From contig NZ_LMTJ01000001.1 in assembly GCF_001510715.1 (NCBI RefSeq), forward strand, positions 480,471-544,470: a stretch of 64,000 nt of DNA, read 5' to 3'. Source of the stretch: Bacillus sp. FJAT-29814 (lineage in GTDB: Bacteria > Bacillota > Bacilli > Bacillales > Cytobacillaceae). The notes beneath the pieces are model-generated. The model made no database searches, was not told where the DNA came from, and was given only the letters and a program-made list of their open reading frames with translations. Every line of letters begins with the position of its first letter. Position 1 is the stretch's first letter. This document shows, piece after piece, positions 39,637 to 47,845 of this stretch. Made by a program: the position numbers and the translations under genes.

Positions 39637-40998
39637 TTATGTATTAGTACTGAATAATTCCCCATTTTTTTGTTCTGCCCGCTTTATATCATCCACTTCG
39701 GTATTTTTCCTGAAGTAAAAGAGCAGAACGAATACAACTGCAGCTGCCAAAATGAAATAGACACCGCTAAATAAAATGAATAGGGTACCCAAGCCCTTCG
39801 AAGTCGTTGCTGCTTCAGCGGTCGATAATATCCGGTAAATCACCCATGGCTGCCGGCCGGTACAGGCGAAAATCCAGCCAAATTCAATTGCCAGAACGGA
39901 AAGCGGGCCCGTCGAAACCAGAACCCACAGCAACCATTTTGGATTATGATGTTTTTTCAAAATCCGTTTCCAGCCTAATACTAGAAGCGGAATCAGGATC
40001 AGAAGAGAACCGATTGCCACCATCGCGTTAAACAGAGTGTGGATAAATAAGGGCGGCCATTCATCTTCCGGAAAGTCGTGTAGTCCTTTTACAACTGTGT
40101 CAAATCTGTTATCCGCCAAAAAGCTTAATGCCCAGGGGATTTCAATTGCCCATTTAACTTCTTCCGTTTCCCGGTCAGTAAACCCTCCAATTGCGAGTGG
40201 GGCGTGTGATTGGGTTTCAAACAAGCCCTCTGCCGCTGCCAGTTTTTCCGGTTGGTATCGATGCAAATATTGAGCGGAAGTATGACCGCTTATGGCGGTC
40301 AGGAACGCAAAGATACAACCGACAGTCAGTCCAATTGTTAGGGCTTTTTGGTGAAAAAGATAAATTCTGGAGCCAAAAGAATTTTTCAACATTTTAAAAG
40401 AAGCTACAGACGCTACGACAAATGCTCCAACCACGTAGGCCGAAACGCCGACATGCCAGGCAGAAACATAGAAGCTTGGATTAAAAAAGGCAGCCCATGG
40501 ATTAACATCAAGGAATTTTCCGTCTTCATAACGGAAGCCTGCTGGAGTTCCTTGGAAGGCATGGACATTTGTAATCAACACAGCAGATGCTAAGGCACCG
40601 AGTGCAACCAGCACTAGACTTACGATTCGCAACCAAGGTGGAATTCTCTCTGCTGCATAGACATAGATTGACATAAACAGCGCCTCTACAAAGAATGCAT
40701 AAATTTCAATTTGGAATGGCAGCGGCATAACTCGACCAATTACTTCCATAAAGCCAGGCCATAACAAGGATAATTGCACGCCGGCAATTGTCCCGGTGGG
40801 GATTCCAACACCAAGCAAAACAGCAAATGTCTTTGTCCATCTCTTGGCCATGACTACATAATCTTGATCTTTTGTTCTTTGATACAGCAGCTCTGCTGTT
40901 AGAATCATTAAAGGCAACCCGACACCGATTGTTGCAAAAATAATATGAAATGCCATCGTAGTCCCAAAGAGGGATCGGGCGATAAGGATATCATCCAT
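39637..40998 (-). CDS. cydA: cytochrome bd quinol oxidase subunit I
   Basis: The 453-residue heme-bearing subunit that reduces O2 to water with quinol. Seen are RSLFGTTMAFHIIFATIGVG (first helix with a heme ligand His), PLPFQIEIYAFFVEALFMS, SGHTSAQYLHRYQPEKLAAA at the quinol loop and GRQPWVIYRILSTAEA. The short Q loop is the Gram-positive type. Its ribosome site (AAAGGA, 10 bases before ATG) overlaps a sequence that can pair with the hairpin at 41080, suggesting leader control. Confidence 0.93.
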   Translation of the reverse strand: MDDILIARSLFGTTMAFHIIFATIGVGLPLMILTAELLYQRTKDQDYVVMAKRWTKTFAVLLGVGIPTGTIAGVQLSLLWPGFMEVIGRVMPLPFQIEIYAFFVEALFMSIYVYAAERIPPWLRIVSLVLVALGALASAVLITNVHAFQGTPAGFRYEDGKFLDVNPWAAFFNPSFYVSAWHVGVSAYVVGAFVVASVASFKMLKNSFGSRIYLFHQKALTIGLTVGCIFAFLTAISGHTSAQYLHRYQPEKLAAAEGLFETQSHAPLAIGGFTDRETEEVKWAIEIPWALSFLADNRFDTVVKGLHDFPEDEWPPLFIHTLFNAMVAIGSLLILIPLLVLGWKRILKKHHNPKWLLWVLVSTGPLSVLAIEFGWIFACTGRQPWVIYRILSTAEAATTSKGLGTLFILFSGVYFILAAAVVFVLLFYFRKNTEVDDIKRAEQKNGELFSTNT

Positions 40999-41079
40999 TA
41001 TTCATTAGTCCTTTCTAGGATAGTCCATTTACACATAACAAAATTAGTTTTCCTTTCCTCAGCTTGAAATATTCTCCAA

Positions 41080-41116
41080 AAAAAGCTTTCTAGGAGACCG
41101 TCCTAGAAAGCTTTTT
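41080..41116. terminator. perfect 16-bp hairpin in the cydA leader (possible attenuator)
   Basis: AAAAAGCTTTCTAGGA and its exact inverse flank a 5-base loop. On the minus strand it ends in T7 about 80 bases upstream of cydA, so it has intrinsic-terminator form inside the probable 5-prime UTR. The arm TCCTAGAAAG recurs at 41011-41020 beside the cydA ribosome site. Confidence 0.7.
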
Positions 41117-41134
41117 CAATTTTTTATTAAAAAA

Positions 41135-41163
41135 TGAACAGAAAACTTCATTACTGTCGTCTA
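41135..41163 (+). promoter_or_regulatory. candidate ECF-sigma promoter of the permease/sigma operon
   Basis: TGAACA (41135-41140), a 17-base spacer and CGTCTA (41158-41163) resemble the TGAAAC/CGTC class recognised by Bacillus ECF sigma factors. It lies 46 bases before the first gene of an operon that itself encodes an ECF sigma factor, as expected for autoregulation. Confidence 0.6.
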
Positions 41164-41209
41164 ATTTTAAAAATACCAAAATTATACAATGTATTTGAGG
41201 TGATACCAT

Positions 41210-42082
41210 ATGAAACATGTATTAAAGCTGCCAGTCAGGATTGCCCTGATGTTAGTAGGTTTTATCCTAATACTTAATCTTCCGATTTTAACATTTGGAA
41301 CTAAACTGTTTAACTTCAACTCCAAGTTTTTTTGGACGGAAGTTAATAAAGACATCCAATTCTTTGTCCATTTTGCGGATTCAGCAAACTTTGACATATT
41401 GTCGCAGCTTCCTCTTTTTGAGAGCTATCGCTATTCCATGTCTCTATTGGCCGTCTGCCTCATGGTTGTGATTTTTGCCGGACTTCTTTTGGCGTTTTTG
41501 GTTATAATATCTCCGCGAAAAATTAGAAACCGTATAAAGAAAGGGATAAATTTAATTGAGGGTATCCCAGATTTGTTTGTCATATTTCTGTTCATGTTTT
41601 TCGTCATTACCCTCTATCAAAAAACGGGTTTAAAGTTTTTGCAGCTTTACGGAGTTTTTGGGAATCGGCCCTATTTTGTTCCGATTGTCACTATCTCTTT
41701 TCTTCCCACGCTTTTGTTTGTGCAATTTTTAATAAAAGTTCTTGAGGAGGAAGAGAGTAAAATTTATGTCTTGTTCGGAAAGGCGAAGGGGATCGGAAGG
41801 ATGGGGCTTCTTTTCGTTCATCTTCTCCCGAATATTCTTCCACAAATGATTTTACAACTGCGTACTAGTATTTGGATTATTCTTTCTAATATTTATTTAA
41901 TCGAATTTATTTTTAATATACCTGGGTTTACAAAAACCTTTGAACTTTTTCTGTTTCGTGGTGGAAATATCGCGGCAACTGCCCTATGTTTGTTGCTGTT
42001 TACACTGCCGCTCTTGATAATGGAAGCATTGGGATTTGCTGTTTCGAGGAAAATCGCTCGAAAGGAAAGGTTCACCTTATGA
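41210..42082 (+). CDS. peptide-type ABC permease, DppB/OppB-like (divergent), 290 aa
   Basis: About six hydrophobic segments with the type-I permease core LIEGIPDLFVIFLFMFFVIT, FGKAKGIGRMGLLFVHLLPN (EAA-like loop contacting an ATPase) and LIEFIFNIPGFTKTFELFLF. This pattern belongs to the DppB/NikB group, although the N-terminus is divergent. No ATPase or binding protein is encoded here. It is the first gene of a five-gene operon with an ECF sigma factor. Its TGA overlaps the next ATG (ATGA). Confidence 0.75.
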   Translation: MKHVLKLPVRIALMLVGFILILNLPILTFGTKLFNFNSKFFWTEVNKDIQFFVHFADSANFDILSQLPLFESYRYSMSLLAVCLMVVIFAGLLLAFLVIISPRKIRNRIKKGINLIEGIPDLFVIFLFMFFVITLYQKTGLKFLQLYGVFGNRPYFVPIVTISFLPTLLFVQFLIKVLEEEESKIYVLFGKAKGIGRMGLLFVHLLPNILPQMILQLRTSIWIILSNIYLIEFIFNIPGFTKTFELFLFRGGNIAATALCLLLFTLPLLIMEALGFAVSRKIARKERFTL

Positions 42083-43098
42083 GAGAATATAAGAAAACCA
42101 TCATCGGTTCGGCCATCCTTCTCCTTTTATTAGCTGCCAGTTTTTTGTATCCCGCTTACGGGCCGGCAGATTTTAATAAGCAAATCTTTGTAAAGGATGA
42201 GCAGGGGAATATCCTGGATAAGGCTCCATTTCCGCCATCAGAGAAACATATCCTGGGAACGGACCGAAATGGGCAAGATATGCATCTGCTTTTCCTCTAT
42301 GGTGCTAAATTTACGCTGATTATCGCCTTTGTTGTCTCGAGTTTCAGAGTATTGGTTGGCGGTGTGGTCGGACTTTTTATGTCCTTATGGGCTCCATATC
42401 TAAAAAGCTATTTTAAAGATTTTTTTATTACAATGAGATATATTCCTTTGATTTTTTTAGGTATTGTCTTAATGGGACCAACCATTGGTGCAGTTACCGA
42501 TTTGCCTCTTGCCTCCGTTGTTTCTTTTCAAGTCTTGATGTTGGTATTTATCGGAATTCCGACAGTAACGATTTTTGCTAGTGAAATAACAGAACAACTA
42601 TTGGCGCAATCCTTTGTACAAAGCTCTTACTTAATGGGGGCCAGCAAGTTTCATATTTTTAGAAGACAGTTAATGCCGTACATTCGTTCATACGGAATCT
42701 TATTATTTGTTCAGCAGCTATTAAGCACATTGCAGCTTACCATGCACTTAGGCATATTTGGATTATTCCTTGGCGGTCAAGCAGTTGGCGGAATTTTTGG
42801 CTATCTGGAGCCACCGCCAAAGCCGGCTTCATTATCGATGGAATGGGCGGGCCTAATTGCCCAGAATTTCAATGATTTTAACATGGCGCCGTGGACCATT
42901 TTTGTCCCGATAGGCGGATTTTTCATTGTAATATTCATCGTAAACATGATGAAAAAAGAGCTTGAGGAGAACATATTCGGGGAACAACTTTCAAAAGTAT
43001 CTCGCAAGAAAAAACTGGACATTCCAAAAGCAAGCCTCCTTCCAACAAAGGGTGGATTTGAATTCGTAAACAAGCAACAATCAAGAATAGAAGGTTAG
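42079..43098 (+). CDS. peptide-type ABC permease, DppC/OppC-like, 339 aa
   Basis: The DppC-type partner: N-terminal membrane anchor, extracytoplasmic loop ending HILGTDRNGQDMHLLFLYG (the OppC-type LGTDxxGxD motif), and the EAA-like loop SSYLMGASKFHIFRRQLMPY. The C-terminus is longer and basic. ATG 42079 overlaps the previous stop. The pair could work with an ATPase encoded elsewhere, or act as a sensor feeding the sigma/anti-sigma pair that follows; the latter is speculation. Confidence 0.78.
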   Translation: MREYKKTIIGSAILLLLLAASFLYPAYGPADFNKQIFVKDEQGNILDKAPFPPSEKHILGTDRNGQDMHLLFLYGAKFTLIIAFVVSSFRVLVGGVVGLFMSLWAPYLKSYFKDFFITMRYIPLIFLGIVLMGPTIGAVTDLPLASVVSFQVLMLVFIGIPTVTIFASEITEQLLAQSFVQSSYLMGASKFHIFRRQLMPYIRSYGILLFVQQLLSTLQLTMHLGIFGLFLGGQAVGGIFGYLEPPPKPASLSMEWAGLIAQNFNDFNMAPWTIFVPIGGFFIVIFIVNMMKKELEENIFGEQLSKVSRKKKLDIPKASLLPTKGGFEFVNKQQSRIEG

Positions 43099-43112
43099 TA
43101 AGGGGGAGCAGG

Positions 43113-43676
43113 ATGAAGCTTAATAAACCAAAAGACCCTCATCACTTGGACATCTCAAGTATTAAAAAAGAAACCCTTTTGGAAGAGTTGATTGAGACCT
43201 ATGGCAACAAGGTGCTGAAACTCGCGTTTACATATGTGAAGGATCAAAAAGTGGCGGAGGACATTACCCAAGAGGTTTTTATCAAATGCTTTCAAAATTG
43301 GGAGAAATTCCGCGGCGATTCATCCGTCAAAACATGGCTGTATTCGATTACGATTAATACTTGTAAAGACTATTTAAAAAGCTGGTCGTTTCGCAACCTG
43401 TTATTTCATGATTTTACTCCGAAACAAAAAGACATGAAGGATCATGTGTTAGAGCATGTATTGGAACGGTCGCAGAAAAAGGAGCTAGCCTCAGCCGTTC
43501 TGAATTTGCCAGTGAAGTATCGAGAAGTGATGATTCTATTTTATTATGAGAATTACCGTGTGGAAGAAATCTCAAAATTTTTACAAATAAATGAAAACAC
43601 GATTCGGACCAGATTAAAACGAGGAAAGGGACTATTGTTTAAAAAACTGGGGAAAGAAATGAGGGATGAACTTTGA
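43113..43676 (+). CDS. ECF-type RNA polymerase sigma factor, 187 aa
   Basis: Sigma region 2 is at about 28-92 (YGNKVLKLAFTYVKDQKVAE, DITQEVFIKCFQNWEKFRGD, VKTWLYSITINTCKDYLKSW). Region 4 is at about 128-182 (LNLPVKYREVMILFYYENYR, VEEISKFLQINENTIRTRLK). This is the SigX/SigM/SigW class. It starts 14 bases after the second permease and overlaps the membrane protein gene that follows. An ECF-type promoter in front of the operon suggests self-activation. Confidence 0.88.
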   Translation: MKLNKPKDPHHLDISSIKKETLLEELIETYGNKVLKLAFTYVKDQKVAEDITQEVFIKCFQNWEKFRGDSSVKTWLYSITINTCKDYLKSWSFRNLLFHDFTPKQKDMKDHVLEHVLERSQKKELASAVLNLPVKYREVMILFYYENYRVEEISKFLQINENTIRTRLKRGKGLLFKKLGKEMRDEL

Positions 43677-44362
43677 AAGATGATCTTCGATACTTAAAGG
43701 AAAGCCTTGATGATACGTATTTTAAAGATATGGAACTATCGAAATCTCTTAAAAAGAAAATTTTAAAAAAAGCAACGGCTCAATCCCGGCCATCTCGGAT
43801 CGTGAACAAACTTTCTTATATGACTAGCCTGGTATTGGCGGCCAGCCTTCTCATCATTCTGGCTGTGAGCTTTATGAAGACCGATACCAACCAGGCAAGC
43901 ATGCCGACAATTCGTGAGCAGCAGGTTGCTCTCATCCACCTTCAGGATGATGTTGTCCAACTTGTAAAAAAACAACAACAATCAGAAGGCGCCTTACTAT
44001 CTTCAATGATAAAAAATAAGCCGATACAGCAACTGGAATTACAGCGACGCAAGGTGATATCGGATGGTGAAATCATTATCGAGAGCCTTAGAAAAATGCC
44101 GATCCCATCCGAATTGTCATCTAATGGTGCCGAATTGACGAAAAGTTTCGATATGTTAGCAACAGCATACGAACAAAAGAATAAATACTATAAAGAATTG
44201 GATGTAAATGATGCCCCTAGCTTATCCCCTTATAATGTGCCAGTTGATGAATTTATATATTTTGAAGAAATGATTGGAGAGGTTTACAAAAATGTAAACC
44301 TATTGCCGCCTAGCTTTCAGGTCCTATTAAAATTTTTGATGTGGGGGGATGAATTTGAATAA
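43673..44362 (+). CDS. probable anti-sigma factor, single-pass membrane protein, 229 aa
   Basis: A cytoplasmic N-terminal part (1-43, charged: ESLDDTYFKDMELSKSLKKK), one hydrophobic span (about 47-65: LSYMTSLVLAASLLIILAVS) and an external helical domain rich in Gln, Lys and Glu. No zinc-binding ZAS motif is seen. The position just after the ECF sigma gene, TTG start overlapping its stop, and topology argue for an anti-sigma factor. The sequence itself is not recognised. Confidence 0.65.
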   Translation: MKDDLRYLKESLDDTYFKDMELSKSLKKKILKKATAQSRPSRIVNKLSYMTSLVLAASLLIILAVSFMKTDTNQASMPTIREQQVALIHLQDDVVQLVKKQQQSEGALLSSMIKNKPIQQLELQRRKVISDGEIIIESLRKMPIPSELSSNGAELTKSFDMLATAYEQKNKYYKELDVNDAPSLSPYNVPVDEFIYFEEMIGEVYKNVNLLPPSFQVLLKFLMWGDEFE

Positions 44363-44906
44363 TTTTCGTTTTCGTCAATGGAGTGGCTTCTTATTTGGAT
44401 TTTTCATTGTTGCTGTCTTTTTGGCTGGTTGTGATCAAGGTGAATCACCCGGAAAACAAGAAAGTGTTCCAGCAAGTAAGGAGGAAACGACTGAAGGGGA
44501 AAAATCAAAGCCAAAAGGACATGCCATTGGTGAGGAAATTAATTTGCAAAAGTGGATACTATTAACGGTAACAAATGTTGAAAAATCGAAAGGCAATGAA
44601 AAGTCCAAACCTAGAGGCGGGAGTGAATACATTACTGTTGCTGTCAAGCTGGAAAATATCGGGGATAAAGATTTTCGCTATAATACCTATTCTTTCGCCT
44701 TAGTTGACGACAAAGGCCAAACCTTTGACGAGGATGTATTAGCGACAATTGACATCGACACCTATTTAGGCCAGGGAGAGTTAAAACCTGGTGAAACGGT
44801 GGAAGGGACCATTACGTTTCAACGACCAATAGGTGAACAGGGGCTTCAAGTAAAATTCGTCTCGGGTTATGCCGATCTGCCAACGCCCAGAATTGACTTG
44901 CAGTAA
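44355..44906 (+). CDS. DUF4352-type lipoprotein, 183 aa
   Basis: A lipoprotein: signal segment FLFGFFIVAVFLAGC with lipobox LAGC, a charged linker rich in Glu and Lys (EETTEGEKSKPKGHAIGEEI), then a DUF4352 immunoglobulin-like domain (ITVAVKLENIGDKDFRYNTY, ELKPGETVEGTITFQRPI). TTG 44355 was preferred because GGGGGG directly abuts ATG 44349. It overlaps the end of the anti-sigma gene and closes the operon. It may be a target or a sensor partner of the sigma system. Confidence 0.72.
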   Translation: MNNFRFRQWSGFLFGFFIVAVFLAGCDQGESPGKQESVPASKEETTEGEKSKPKGHAIGEEINLQKWILLTVTNVEKSKGNEKSKPRGGSEYITVAVKLENIGDKDFRYNTYSFALVDDKGQTFDEDVLATIDIDTYLGQGELKPGETVEGTITFQRPIGEQGLQVKFVSGYADLPTPRIDLQ

Positions 44907-44912
44907 AGTTTT

Positions 44913-44925
44913 GTGCTAGGCACTA
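44913..44925. repeat. GTGCTAGGCACTA motif
   Basis: It matches 11 of 13 bases of GTGTCAGGCACTA at 30491 and includes GTGC-TAG-GCAC, a small palindrome. It lies just after the lipoprotein gene. Confidence 0.35.
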
Positions 44926-44943
44926 TCCTATAGACCGATTTAT

Positions 44944-44973
44944 AAAGCGGGGGAGTGAAATCCTTCGCTTTTT
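44944..44973 (+). terminator. intrinsic terminator of the sigma operon
   Basis: The 11-bp stem AAAGCGGGGGA/TCCTTCGCTTT (two wobbles), 6-base loop and T5. Confidence 0.75.
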
Positions 44974-45045
44974 GAATTAAAAAAGGAAATTTCAGGTATT
45001 TGACGAATGTTTTAGGGGATTGATTTTTTTAAAAGGAGACTGATT

Positions 45046-45876
45046 ATGCTTAATAAAAAAATAGTAACCCTAAACAATCAAACCACTTCCTATTTGGATG
45101 AAGGTTCCAAGAATGCTGCGCCAGTCCTACTGATCCATGGTGTTCCGGAATCAAGCATGCTATGGAAGCATATCATACCAGAAATTGCTTCCCAGGGATT
45201 TCGGGCAATTGCACCTGATCTTCCGGGTTTTGGCCAGAGTGACCGTTTCCCAAATGAGTCAACATGGGAAAACTACTTAACATTTATCAATGATTTTATA
45301 GCAGCGTTAGAATTAGAAAAAATTCATCTCGTTGTCCATGACTGGGGCGGGTTGATTGGGTTGCGGTGGGCTTGTGACCATCCAGACAAAGTGGAAAGCC
45401 TAATTATTAGCGATACATCGTTGATACCAGGATACACATGGCACCCTCTGGCACAAAAATGGCGGACGGAAGGGTTAGGGGAAAAAGTGGTGGAAGCGAT
45501 GGCAAATAAGCAAGCCTGGATGGCAAATATGAAACATGAAATTCCTTCAGTAGAAGAGGTGATTCTAGAAGATTTTTATGCCATTTTTGAAACCGCAGAA
45601 ACGAGAAAGGTTATTTTGGAATTATACCGTTCCGCCAATCGGCAATTAATTGAACCATACCAAAAGCTTTCGGTGATAAATAAACCCGTTACGATCCTGT
45701 GGGGCGAAAATGATCCGTATATTTCAATTGACTTTGCTTATAAAACTCGTGAGCTGCAATTCCCGCATGCAAGGATTGGAATCATTCCTGATACCGGGCA
45801 TTTTATTCATGTTGAATCACCTGAGAAAGTCCTACCATATGTAAAAGAACATTTTGAATCAATGATAAAAATATAA
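45046..45876 (+). CDS. alpha/beta hydrolase with aspartate nucleophile (haloalkane dehalogenase/epoxide hydrolase-like), 276 aa
   Basis: An alpha/beta-hydrolase fold: LLIHGVPESSMLWKHIIP (oxyanion HGxP), APDLPGFGQSDRF, and the nucleophile elbow VVHDWGGLIGL, where Asp99 replaces Ser. Haloalkane dehalogenases, fluoroacetate dehalogenases and epoxide hydrolases use this Asp. The acid is probably in WGENDPYI and the base His in PDTGHFIHVESPE. AAAGGAG precedes the ATG. The substrate cannot be named from sequence. Confidence 0.83.
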   Translation: MLNKKIVTLNNQTTSYLDEGSKNAAPVLLIHGVPESSMLWKHIIPEIASQGFRAIAPDLPGFGQSDRFPNESTWENYLTFINDFIAALELEKIHLVVHDWGGLIGLRWACDHPDKVESLIISDTSLIPGYTWHPLAQKWRTEGLGEKVVEAMANKQAWMANMKHEIPSVEEVILEDFYAIFETAETRKVILELYRSANRQLIEPYQKLSVINKPVTILWGENDPYISIDFAYKTRELQFPHARIGIIPDTGHFIHVESPEKVLPYVKEHFESMIKI

Positions 45877-45878
45877 AA

Positions 45879-45922
45879 AGGAGGCTTACCAAACTAAAAT
45901 ATTTTGGTACGCCTCTTTTTTT
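45879..45922. terminator. bidirectional terminator
   Basis: GAGGCTTACCAAA/TTTGGTACGCCTC (one mismatch) with A and T runs on both sides, between convergent genes. Confidence 0.82.
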
Positions 45923-45924
45923 AC

Positions 45925-46803
45925 TTATTTCGCAAACACATGATTACCGATTGTCTCCACTGCTTGACGAGTGCGAATCCAGGTATCAGTGGCAATTTCC
46001 GGGTTATAGAAATAAATGGAATTATTCAGAGTATCTTCTCTTTTTAAAGCTTCTTCAACGGCTTGCTTTGAATCTTCGGATGCCGGTTTATTGATTTCAC
46101 CATTTTGCACTGGTGAAAAAGCATAAGCTTTACCAGTTTTTTCTTTAATCACTTCTGTTATCGTATCGGGAAACTCTGGTGATTCCACACGATTTAAGAC
46201 GACAGTCGCAACTGCCACTTTCCCTTCATACGATTCACCCTTCGCTTCTGCTTCCACTAAGCGAGCAAATAAATCTTTTTCCTGTTCGGAAATAGAGATG
46301 GCAGGTTCAGTCGGTTCTTCCGCCGGAGCCTCAACTTCCTGTACTGCAGTTTCTGCAGGTTCCATTTGTTGCTCGACGGGGTCTGCTGTTTCCGTTACTT
46401 GAGCATCAAGTACTTCTGTAGCAACCGGTTCAGTCGCTGTTTCTGCAGGTTCTGGTGAACCGTTTGGCGTTTCTGTTTTTTCTTCAACGCCCTTCGTTTC
46501 TTGGTCTGAAGAATCGGCTAATACCCCTACAGCCGCATTAACAACGGCGTTAATCACAGGTTTTGCTGAATCTAGTTGTACCTCTTTTTGCGGATGAAAC
46601 AGATCACCAATGGCTTGTACCGCGTCATGAAGAGTATAATCTTCCTGTATATATAATTCCCCAATTGTAAATGGATGAATGACAGAAATACTTGTTCTAT
46701 GTTGAATTGGATTTTCTGTTATTGCTTTAGCGGTATGATCTTGGACATTTATCGCCATTGTAGCTGCACAAGCTACGATGAGTGATTTCAACATGATGGT
46801 CAT
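45925..46803 (-). CDS. cell-wall hydrolase, SleB/CwlJ-type domain, 292 aa
   Basis: An N-terminal signal-like segment (MLKSLIVACAATMAINV) is followed by a polar region, then a Glu/Pro/Thr/Ala-rich linker (about 100-165), then a Hydrolase_2 (SleB/CwlJ) domain: KDLFARLVEAEAKGESYEGK (catalytic Glu), VAVATVVLNRVESPEFPDTI, FSPVQNGEI and NSIYFYNPEIATDTW. This domain cleaves cortex or wall peptidoglycan. GGAGGTAGCGCAC lies before the ATG. The linker suggests attachment or spanning of the wall. Confidence 0.83.
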   Translation of the reverse strand: MTIMLKSLIVACAATMAINVQDHTAKAITENPIQHRTSISVIHPFTIGELYIQEDYTLHDAVQAIGDLFHPQKEVQLDSAKPVINAVVNAAVGVLADSSDQETKGVEEKTETPNGSPEPAETATEPVATEVLDAQVTETADPVEQQMEPAETAVQEVEAPAEEPTEPAISISEQEKDLFARLVEAEAKGESYEGKVAVATVVLNRVESPEFPDTITEVIKEKTGKAYAFSPVQNGEINKPASEDSKQAVEEALKREDTLNNSIYFYNPEIATDTWIRTRQAVETIGNHVFAK

Positions 46804-47073
46804 GTGCGCTACCTCCTAATAAAATCTCTATTACATACCCTAACATGTTTAATTATCATAAATACAGGACAATTAGGTTACATTTTGTGTTAAATAGATA
46901 AACAAAATGACATAAAAAGAAAGTTTATGACAAAATACCTATCAAGATGTTATATTCTAGGAAATCATGTGAAGACGAGGGATAAATTACCTGACAAATC
47001 TCATGGTTCTTGCTGATTTTGCCAAATTTAGTAGAATAGAATGAAAGTCCGAAAATTCTGGAGATGGTGGTAC

Positions 47074-47844
47074 ATGAATAAATTTGCTGTGAATCTTTCA
47101 ACTATTTTCACTGAAGTTCACTTTTTGGAGCGGTTCAAGAAAGCGCGGGATTGTGGATTTTCTCATGTGGAGTGTCAATTCCCCTATCATAATACCAAAG
47201 CAGAGATTCAGCGGGAACTTTCACTTAATATGTTATCGCTGGAACTAATAAACTTGCCTCCGGGGAATTGGGTAAAAGGTGATCGAGGTTTGGCTGCTGA
47301 CCCGAAACGAGTGGACGAATTTAAACAATCGGTTCATATTGGAATTGAGTATGCGGCGGACTTAAACGTTTCTAGGATACACTGCATGGCTGGTATTATC
47401 CCAAACGGAGAGCACGATATAGCTCGCGATGTTTATTTGAATAATCTTCATTTTGCCGGAACTGAAATGGCAAAACACGGGATAATGCTATTAATTGAAC
47501 CGCTCAATCCATACGATATGCCGGGTTATTTTTTACATGATATTCATCAGGCAAAAGAGATATTGGATGTGGTGGACTTGCCAAATGTGAAGCTTCAGTT
47601 TGATTTTTATCATATGGAGCGGATTCATGGAAATCCGCTTAGCCTATTTCAACAATATGCTAACATCATCGGGCATGTTCAAATAGCGGATGTTCCGGGG
47701 CGTCATCAGCCAGGAACAGGAGAAATGAACTACAAAGAAATATTTCATTATTTAAATGATATCTATGAAGGCTACATAGGCCTTGAATATACGCCGAGTG
47801 GAAAAAGTGAAGCAAGTTTTGATTGGCTGGAAGGTGGAAAATAA
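47074..47844 (+). CDS. hyi: hydroxypyruvate isomerase-like TIM-barrel enzyme, 256 aa
   Basis: A xylose-isomerase-like TIM barrel. The N-terminus (MNKFAVNLSTIFTEVHFLER) and INLPPGNWVKGDRGLAADP match Hyi, which interconverts hydroxypyruvate and tartronate semialdehyde. The metal and catalytic residues are in LLIEPLNPYDMPGYF, LQFDFYHMERIHG and HVQIADVPGRHQPG. ATG 47074 was chosen (GGAGATGGTGG upstream). It abuts the tartronate-semialdehyde reductase gene. No glyoxylate carboligase is nearby. Confidence 0.86.
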   Translation: MNKFAVNLSTIFTEVHFLERFKKARDCGFSHVECQFPYHNTKAEIQRELSLNMLSLELINLPPGNWVKGDRGLAADPKRVDEFKQSVHIGIEYAADLNVSRIHCMAGIIPNGEHDIARDVYLNNLHFAGTEMAKHGIMLLIEPLNPYDMPGYFLHDIHQAKEILDVVDLPNVKLQFDFYHMERIHGNPLSLFQQYANIIGHVQIADVPGRHQPGTGEMNYKEIFHYLNDIYEGYIGLEYTPSGKSEASFDWLEGGK

Positions 47845-47845
47845 A

